Source: Hofstenia miamia
Taxonomy: Eukaryota > Xenacoelomorpha > Acoela
NCBI GenBank assembly: GCA_004352715.1
Contig: SCFE01000121.1
Span: 319,365-383,364 of the forward strand
DNA: 64,000 nt
Reading direction: 5' to 3'
The notes beneath the pieces are model-generated. The model was not told the DNA's origin. It saw nothing but the letters and a program-made list of their open reading frames with translations, and did no database searches. Each line of letters begins with the position of its first letter. The stretch's first letter is position 1. Below are positions 36,901-47,300 of the stretch, piece by piece. A program made the position numbers and the translations under genes.

Positions 36901-39900
36901 GCAGAAACCCTATTTAATATATAATTTAAAACAACTAATTTAAATGAATACAGTACTGGCCAAAAGTTTAAGAACACAAGTCCTAAACTTAGAATAATTT
37001 ATTGGTTCGCTTTCCAATTAAATCCATTGTTTTGTTAGGTCAGTTTTATTGTTATGCGATACAAAGAACTCACATTACTCTAGGATCTATACATTTTTCT
37101 GACAGTAAATATATATATATATATATATACAGTACTAGCCAAAAGTTTGGGAGCAGCAACCTGTCTAAAGTGTGTTTTATGCTATTTCCTGGAAACTTCG
37201 TAAAATTCCTAGAATTCCCAATTTTTTCTTAGAATTTACAACAGATTCATTTAGCCAATCAAATTTACACAACTTTAGATTTACACACAATACATTGTCA
37301 CTGAAAAAGCACTATCATTATAGTTTGAAATATGGTCCGTGGTAGTGAAATTTCACCAAAAAAGCGTGCTCAAATTCATATCTTGTTCGAGGAGGGGTAC
37401 AATTATCGCGCTATAGCTGTTAGAATGGGCGTATCAGTAACTTTGATATCCAGAAGTGTTACTCGCTATCAGCAACTTCAAAATTTTTCCTCTCACAAGC
37501 GGTCTGGAAGACCAAAAGTGACAACCCCTCAGACTGACCATCTCATTCACCGTTACATTATCAATCAACCATTCTCTTCATCTTCTGAAGTCAAAGCAAA
37601 TCTAGGTGCGGTAGTGCAGAATGTATCAACACGCACCATTAGGCGTCGATTGAATACTACCTTTGACCTTCCAGCATCGTGCAAACCGACAGCCAAACNN
37701 NNNNNNNNNNNNNNNNNNNNNNNNNNNNNNNNNNNNNNNNNNNNNNNNNNNNNNNNNNNNNNNNNNNNNNNNNNNNNNNNNNNNNNNNNNNNNNNNNNNN
37801 NNNNNNNNNNNNNNNNNNNNNNNNNNNNNNNNNNNNNNNNNNNNNNNNNNNNNNNNNNNNNNNNNNNNNNNNNNNNNNNNNNNNNNNNNNNNNNNNNNNN
37901 NNNNNNNNNNNNNNNNNNNNNNNNNNNNNNNNNNNNNNNNNNNNNNNNNNNNNNNNNNNNNNNNNNNNNNNNNNNNNNNNNNNNNNNNNNNNNNNNNNNN
38001 NNNNNNNNNNNNNNNNNNNNNNNNNNNNNNNNNNNNNNNNNNNNNNNNNNNNNNNNNNNNNNNNNNNNNNNNNNNNNNNNNNNNNNNNNNNNNNNNNNNN
38101 NNNNNNNNNNNNNNNNNNNNNNNNNNNNNNNNNNNNNNNNNNNNNNNNNNNNNNNNNNNNNNNNNNNNNNNNNNNTGCTCCTTGCCACAGCAACAAAGTT
38201 GTGAAACAGTGGATTGCATCACAAGACTTTTGGCTGCTTGAGAACTGGCCGGGAAACTCCTCAGACCTCAACGTCATAAAAAAATTGCTGGCATCACATC
38301 AAAAACTGTCTGAGGAAGCGCCAATGGACATCATTCGACGAACTGAAGGAGCAAATTAAAGTGGTATGGTGCACAGAGATTACTGATGATTATTGTAGAA
38401 AGCTGGCCGAGGCAATGTCAAATCGCATTGCTGCGTGTTTGGCCAATAATGACGCTTTCTACACGGTGTTATCATATTGTTTCTACATTGTGTTATTATA
38501 TTGTTTCTACGTGCGTGGTTCTTAGTGTAAAATACAAAAATTTCTAAATTTGGAAAGTGTTCCCAAACTTTTGGCCAGTACTGTGTACCCCTACATCAGA
38601 ATCAATGAAATCATCGCTGGACAATCCTTCGCTGACAAGTCCGTGTGCTGCTAGTCGTGGTCAAATATTTCCAAAAGTACATGCATTGGTTCATATTCTG
38701 TTGCTGGAACGTCATCACTAGCTAAATATCCAATTTTCTTAGAACAATTACTGATTGTTAAAATTGACGTTGCTTCCCAGGCTTTTTTCAGCATAGCAAT
38801 GGCCTTTAACAATCGATTACGAACGTGACATCATTTTCAAATGTTGTCAGCATGAGATAGTCTGGAATAAGCAGTAATGTAAAGAAAGTTAAACATGTAG
38901 TACTTTTTAGTTAAATTAAGTATTATAAAAGAATAACAAAGTAAATCACATGGTGAGAACACAGACTCATATGGTTTTTTCAGATTCATTAGCTGAATTT
39001 GACGATTTATAAATCTAATCTTCTTATCTTTTGAATCAGTCAAAGCAGAACAATGTCTTAAAATTTAATTAGCTTCCCTCCAAAATTTGATGTAATTCGA
39101 CCGCATTTTACTTTTTCCGCATGTCTATAAACTTCATACAGTATTTTCCCGTCTACTTTGCAATAGCACCATCTATTTCTCGACTGAAAATGTATGCGTA
39201 ATGCTGACCTTGTACAATAGCAAATTTTTCTTTATAGAGATCATTGACATTTTGACAAAATGTCTTTGAGTCAATAACATCACTCTCCAAAAATCTATCA
39301 ATTTCATAGAGATATTGATTGCGATATGCTAATGAAGATTTAGATGTTGTTCTTCTGGGCTTTTGAGCGGTAGGCACACATGATGTAGGCACATTAGGAA
39401 AGATGAATGGGAGATGAATAGGAACCAACGACACACCTAAAAACAATAAATTAACTGAAATAATGATTTTCACTTGCTTAACCCTAAACATCCCAGAGAT
39501 CTTTTGAATAATAAATTTTTAAGCACTTGTAGCTCAAAAACTATCCTCAATCTGAAAGCACCACGTGATAGGGAAGAGCCTCCTTTTTTGCCAGAAATCC
39601 GCCACGCGGCAGGCAACCGCTGACTTTGCGCACGGTACGCCTTAATGGGTTTGGAATATCGTTGCACATATCAAGGAGATGTAAAAGTTGTTTGTGCTTC
39701 TAAGGGCTTAAAATAAATAAATGAACGAATTTAAATCTTTTTGAAAAATTCGCTTTAATAGAAATGCAGAACATTGCCTTAAAGTATGTTCCCCAATAGA
39801 CCTAGGCATACCCCAAGATTTGCTTACAGGCATGGAGAAAATTCGCTGTAAATGTGGAAAAACTCCTTGTCCTTAAAAACGGAAGCTAGACTGTTTAAGG

Positions 39901-42017
39901 TAAACAGTAATCATATAAATAATAATATTAGATAATCTAAATATAAACGTGTGCTATGGAACTAAATGGAATAAGCATTAACTATTATCAAGGCGTTCTT
40001 GCCTTAAATTTAAATTTTAGGGCAGACAAAAAAATTCTAAAAAATAATTGTATTGGCAGTAAGTGCTACGTGTAACATTATCGGAATGAATAATATTTGG
40101 GAGAGCACGCAACCATGAATTTAATTCATCAGGATCAACTGGAAATCTAAACAATGATTTCCCCCGAGTAACTTTAGATATTCCATTGAGTTTATCAGTT
40201 TTTGTTAGGCGCTAACCAGTGCGACAGCCTGCAACAGAACAAACGTGAACCATAGCACATAAGACGACAGACAACTATATGATGTATTGCGTGCAGAAAA
40301 TGTGTGCCGCACAAAATCTCATCAACGAAAGATCGACAGCTAATTAAATTGAACCTCCGCTAATTTCGACTCCTCTCTGATTGCATTACCTGTCTTATGA
40401 GATAGCCTTGCTATAGGCGAATATTCACTATGGTAGAATTCACTATAAGCGAATTTTTTTGCCACTATATTTTCAAGGAATACGCATTTACTGGTCACTA
40501 TAGACGAATATTCTCTATAAGCGAATTTTACTTTATAAAAAACAACCCAGATTTGTAGCAATCAGCAATAAATTGTTTCTAAAAAATGACGAAACGCCTT
40601 TATTTTTGCTTCAATAAACAGAAAATATATTTCAAGTTACTGAAAAGCTTCATTTTTCGCAGGAAATTAAAAAAATATTTTCATGTAACACCATCGCCAT
40701 CATATTCCCTGGGTACATATTTACTTTTATTTTTAGTTTTCAGGAGAATTCAAAATTTCGAAATTCTAAAATATTACCACGCATTAGACAAAATAGAGCA
40801 TACATAATTTACATTTTGTAAGCATGCAGTAAACTCTGTACTGTTTAAAACGGCATTGTTCAAGGTCTGGCCAAGAATTCATGTGCGACTTTCAAATATT
40901 GCATGAAAATTATTCACAAATTCTATTATTAACTACATTTAATGATGATAATGGTGGGTTAACATTTAACAATGAACTATTGGAAACCGTGCCAATAATT
41001 AAATCTCCATGCTTTAATCATTCTCTAATAAAATATGCAAATGGTTTTTCAACATTTTAATGTATTTCCGAAAGGGACATTAAATAATTCGTTGTATCTA
41101 CATAGATGCATAGAGTGGGTGACTTCCTTAATAGTTTATAAATAATTGCAATTTCAATTCTTTTCGATGATCAAAGCAAAAATGTGCACAAATTATCCAT
41201 CATAAATTTTTACGATAATTAATAATTTAATGCGACAAACTTTTGAGTGATGATGGAACTTAAGAATGGCAGATACTATGTTCATTTACTTATTTTGTAA
41301 CAACTTTTTTATTGTATTTATATTTTAAAAAACACATTTAGGTGAGGTAACTGATTCCAAGTTTCACAAAATTTTTTCAAAGTATATGGATAAAAAAATA
41401 AAAGAAGGTATTTCGTTATCTAAAACAGCCGTACCGCTAAGCCTACACAATTCACTTTCCAAAAATATTGATGAATTCGCTGAGAAAACCCCGGTTGACT
41501 ATCATCCCAATTCGCGGAATATGGTTCGAGACATCGCTCATCCAGCTCTCTATGCATATGTCGAAGGGGCATCAGCTTCTCCAAAAAAAGATAAATTTTT
41601 AAAGAAACTGGGTCTCCCACCGAAGGACTTTTTCGGACGGAAGTACGAAGGTAATTTATGCAATTGGAAAGATCAATACTGTTATACTAAATATACTTTT
41701 AAATGAAAAGTGTGATATTGATAGCTTATCTATATTTTCTTTTATTTCGTGCCCTTTATGCTTGAAATTTCAAATTGGAAAAATGTTTGTAGTCTAATTA
41801 ATTTTTGCTGAATATATATATATATATATATATATATANNNNNNNNNNNNNNNNNNNNNNNNNNNNNNNNNNNNNNNNNNNNNNNNNNNNNNNNNNNNNN
41901 NNNNNNNNNNNNNNNNNNNNNNNNNNNNNNNNNNNNNNNNNNNNNNNNNNNNNNNNNNNNNNNNNNNNNNNNNNNNNNNNNNNNNNNNNNNNNNNNNNNN
42001 NNNNNNNNNNNNNNNNN

Positions 42018-42051
<34 letters not shown>

Positions 42052-44348
42052 GGTTTCCGGAGGAATTTCCATGGCGACGGAAAGAGAAAAGAATTGCTGC
42101 TACACTTCCCATATATGAAGAAAAGAGCAAAGATACGTGAACATGATTATATAAGCAACTCGCTCTAACCAAATCTAAATCTAAACATATAAATAGTTCA
42201 ATGTTAATCGCTGTTGCCATCCTCGACCTCGTCATACCGTACGGAATCAAGTGCAAGGTGTTTGCAACATCCTCCTCTGTCACAACAATGTCAGACAATA
42301 GATTGAGATATCGCTTGCTGAAGTCAATGTAAATCATCGCAATTAGAATTGAATTGAAGGCCGCAGTCTGGAAAGAAAAAATCTGTCAGGACTGAGCAAC
42401 CGTTCGACACCGGCCGAAGATCCTGGTGTAGAAAGTAGAAGTTTAGCACAGAAACTAAGCAATTTATTTTCTTTGGAATTTTCTCTAATTAAGTTGGCTG
42501 GTTTGCGTGTAGGGAGGGAAATGTTTTTGAAATGCCGCATTTCTGATTTCATGTAGTCTCTTCGGCTGTGTTGGCGCCTTGGTCTTGCTGGTAAACATTT
42601 TATCGAAAAGAGTCTTGCTATCCATCATAGAATTTGAAGGTGTGGTTAAAACGGTTTTCACATAATTTTGACTTTCCTTGTCGAAATGCAGCAGTGAAAC
42701 AATTTCATGCAAGTAGGTTGTAACCGTTTGTTTATCCTTGTTATATTCCTATCAGTGAGGCAAAGTGGTTTTGTAAGCCAATTTTACTCTGAAAATCTGT
42801 GGAAGTGAGTCGGATAATTTGGCTAATAAATAATTTTGTCTTCACCCTATCAGAATTTTAGATTTTATAATCGGGCGAAGCCGTATTCCACAACTAGTTG
42901 TATATATTAGATAAGTACCTTGCAATAATGTTTTTATTATTTAGTTTAAAATCCGTATATTTTATTCAATTATTATATTTTTTAATTTTCTTTTTATTTA
43001 AAACACCTAATCATTTCCATGGAAATTCCCACGAAAAATTATTGGTCCCATCCCATGGGAATTCTCATGGGACGGGAATTCCCATTCCCACGGCAACCCT
43101 GATATTTATAATTTAGGGACAGGCCTCAAGTACGGGCGTTCAAGCGTGCCTGGCATTCCTTGACAAAATCAAAATATAGGCTAGCAATATCTTTAGCATT
43201 TGTAAACTAAACTCAGTTTAGCACCTTATCTGCTAATTTGTATTAGTTCAAATAAGTCACTAACTTAAGTTTAACAACATGAAGATTGCTACAAGCATAA
43301 AATGGACGGTTGTTTTGGCTACAAAAGTGTGTATTAGTAAGATGACGGGCTACTGATTTTTATTGATATTTAGCTAATATAAATTATATATTGCACCAGA
43401 ATAGCCATTGAAAATAACTCCATTACTTAGTTAGGGTCTAGTTTCGTCCTAGTATCTCGTTTCAACAGCAATAGGGTTATAAATAGAACGCTAGGGTAGG
43501 TTCAAAAAACGAGATTGTAATGTTTGTAACCTATTTGCACACCCGTTCCTTCACCGTACTTGGCGCCTATGTTAAGGGATTAATTTTTCTTGCAAATTTT
43601 GTTGTTCATTTTAATCACAGAAATACGGTTGTACTGCATAACTTTTAGTAACACCCAACCATACGCATGCCTTAGGGGTGTTAATAGCTTTTTTAATGGA
43701 GCCGTTGGTTTCTGTGTGGCCCATATGATGTAGTTTTAAGTGTTGACCTCACCAGAAGAGAAGAAATTTGCGTCAATTGTCTAGAAGATGTGTTCTTGCA
43801 TAACGATATTTCTAAGCACTTACTGTGCAAATTGGCATCTTTGAGCCTTATAATTTTATGTGAAATCCTGTAGCACAAACATGTGATGGAAATAGGTGAA
43901 GTGTCGTTCGCGTTATTCTATTATCAGCAATTTTGCAATTGGATGTAATTTGTAATGCCAATGTCATTTGCTGTTTCAATAACTGCTGTGATTACCGCAT
44001 CCTTTCTTAAGTGAGGGTATTTCGGATTTTCCAGCTTACTGTTGATGAACCCTATAAGGCTCTGCGAATATCTGAACTAACCGCTATATGGCTGTGAGGC
44101 TAAGGGGATTTTTATCCAGCCCTCTCTCATTTTTAGACTTCCGTAGAGTAGCTATGGTGCTGGAATGACTGAAATAGTAGCAACGAATCTTATCAATTTT
44201 CGACTGTAAATCCATGTCTGCAAAATGACGATGAAGTAATGAATCATACGTAAATTTTCGTATATATATAGAACAAACATAGGGGAAAAATAAAATATGA
44301 TTGGTCCGTTTGAAACACATGCATTAAATAATGTGTTCTTTATGACTC

Positions 44349-44387
<39 letters not shown>

Positions 44388-47300
44388 TATTCAACAAAGT
44401 AGTTTAAAAATTACTGCCTTGTATTATAATTGATATACTTTTCATTTATAGGATGCGAAGCAGTGATATTTGCAACTTTTCTAAAAAACCGAAAATCCAA
44501 TATTTCTAAAATATTGATGCATTTTATCCTAAGAAGGCCTGTTTAAATAAATGCGCAAACCATTCCACTTTTATTGAAGAATGATTTGGAACGAGCAATT
44601 ATATAGGACATGTTTGAAACATTTGAATTTCTTCTACGCCTATCTGATTTTTGGATTTATCTCTTAATTGTTCAGCAACAAAAGTTGTATTGTTTCACGG
44701 AGCTGAAGCGATTCCCTACAGTTTAGTATCTGTTTGCGCAATTTCTTTTTTTGCTATAAGAGATTTAACTGATTTAATGATAATGTTTTAGGATCTAAAT
44801 ATCAATGGCTACCGACACCTTTTTCCATCTCTACCAAGGGGAAGTGCATCATTGAGGAGTACATTAACAATATCGATCAATCGCATGCTTCTTTGTATGA
44901 CAGCTTAGCGGAATTGTTCGAAATATTCTTGCCCTACTTTGAGGTGATCCTCTTTTATTCTGCCATAGCTATATATTTGTCGTTGTCTCCCTGAAGATGG
45001 TTTCATAAATTTAGTTCTTGATATTGATATATAAGATTTGTGTTGTTAATTTCGGTTTTAGGAAGTTTGGAGCTATCTTTGCGCCATCAACTTAATAAGC
45101 AGCGGAGAAGTTGACTACGAAGAGAACGTTTCTCATCATTTAAATCGCAAGAAGCAATCATTGCGAGGGAGGGAGTTGCAGGTCATAACGAAAATAGTGG
45201 ATTATATTATCCCACCAACCGATGCTTATGAAGGTGTTTGGCATGTTGAAGGAATGCCTCAAGAACACATTGTAATGACAGGTAGTTTGATAACGTTTTG
45301 ATTTATTCAAATTATTTCAACAAGGTTTGTCCATAAAAGTTATAGTCACTTAACGCACTCTGCTTTGCATTCCGATAAGTTGTTGAAAATTTTGTAATGT
45401 CATCTTTCAGAAATCTATAGAAATTATGAGGATGTTATAATTTTTATTGAGCTTAATACTTTAAGGATATCTTTAGCAAACGAAATTATTCAACAACTGC
45501 GATGCTACAACAATTCTAATGCAAAGCTTGTATAAGAGAGGACGTATATTGATGTTAAAGCTCTCAGAAGTACTCTCATATTGGCTGCTGAAATTTATTA
45601 AGTACATTGGTGAAGGGATTTTGCTTCAATTGAGCTTACTTTCTGTCAGTGATGTAGCATGACAATTTTCCAAGTGGGCCAGAATTGTTGGGCATATTTA
45701 TGAATGTAGTATTATAGATTTGACTCAATTTGACACAATTATTATTAATAAAAGATGATTATAGAAATCGGGGTTGTTGCCCTTATTTAGAGGAGGGTCT
45801 CGGGGTATGATGTTGTCATGTCGACACTACTTTTATTCATATTTTGCTTGAATGTCATTGATGACCTTGTCATAATTCCTTTTTGCCCTGTGCTGACCAC
45901 ATCTGAATTAGTAATATCTAATTTTTTGAACCACTAACACTTAGAGGATAAAGAACTCTTGGAATTTTAATTTGATTGTGAAAAATGTTAAGAGACTCAT
46001 TAGTAAGAATATCTAGGAATTGAAATTCATTGTAGTCTATAAATGGAATGTAATATGATGGGGTGATTACTTTTATGTGGGATAGACATTGGAGGCCGCT
46101 AAAAGATACCATTTCCTTAGTCAATTTAGAGCACTTACTATTATTACTATTGTGAACTGGGAAGATTATCCCGGTGAAAATAGGTAATTCAAATGAAACT
46201 GACAGTGATGGCATTTCATATTTAGATAAGACCCTTAAATGTAAGAGATGCAAATTATAACAGTAATGAAGAAGAGAAAAATCAAGGCAATAAATGCCTT
46301 TTTTCATTGTTGGTGTTAAGATTGGATTAAAGTCCTATGGCGCCATAAGGGCTTGAAAATTTTTTACTGTGAAACGTGATAAACATAATTGAAAAGAATA
46401 GAAACCTAGTTTTTGAATTTTTCCCAATACTTTTGTTAAGGTGACGGCACCATGAGAAACTTCTTTTCTTGTTCTTTCTAATGCCGGGGTCAAAGGTCAG
46501 ATCAAAATGCAAGGATAGTATGGTAATAAAAATATGAAATTTAATCTGTCAAAGTGGGGTCTTGTTGTTGTACAGGTCAAAAGTGTAGATCAATGATCTA
46601 TGGCTTATTTGTTCTATGATAAACCTCTAGGGTTTACGGCTTTTCTCTAATCCCTGGTAGTGTTTTGGGCTCCTCAAGATGTTCTTGTGTGACTCCTTTG
46701 CACTCTAGGGGTTTTAGGACCATATTTATAAGACTAATTAACCTAACACAAACTTTCATTAACTGTCTAACTAAAATTTTCCCTCGCAAAATTATTCTTA
46801 GTGTGCGGCACTCACAATAATATCTAATTCACAATTCCAATATCAAACCCCTGAGGTTTTCACTTTTTTATAACCCTATCTTAGGGTTTTTTGCTATTTA
46901 TGCGTATATTAAGCTATTTTCTCACTTTAGATTGTGATTTTTGACATACGTAAGAAGTCAAATTACGCCTAAGTAATTTCCGTTTTAGTGACCTAATCAA
47001 TCCATAAATTTGTGATGAACCTGAACATTAACCTTTGCAAAAAAGTTGACATTATTACAATGTTTGGCATAAATTTTGCTGATGTCAGCCCTTTTTGAAT
47101 TCGGTATACAGTTTTGTAATTTTAGATATGCTCATCCCAGCAGCTGGATGATAGACCAAAATGATTTTTTTATCATGATTAAAGAAATATACTTCATAAA
47201 CACACTCACTGACAAGTCATCATAATCAAAGTGAAGGGCAATGGAGGGGATACGATTAGATTCAAAATCATCCAAATTACGACCTGCATCCAACAAATTC

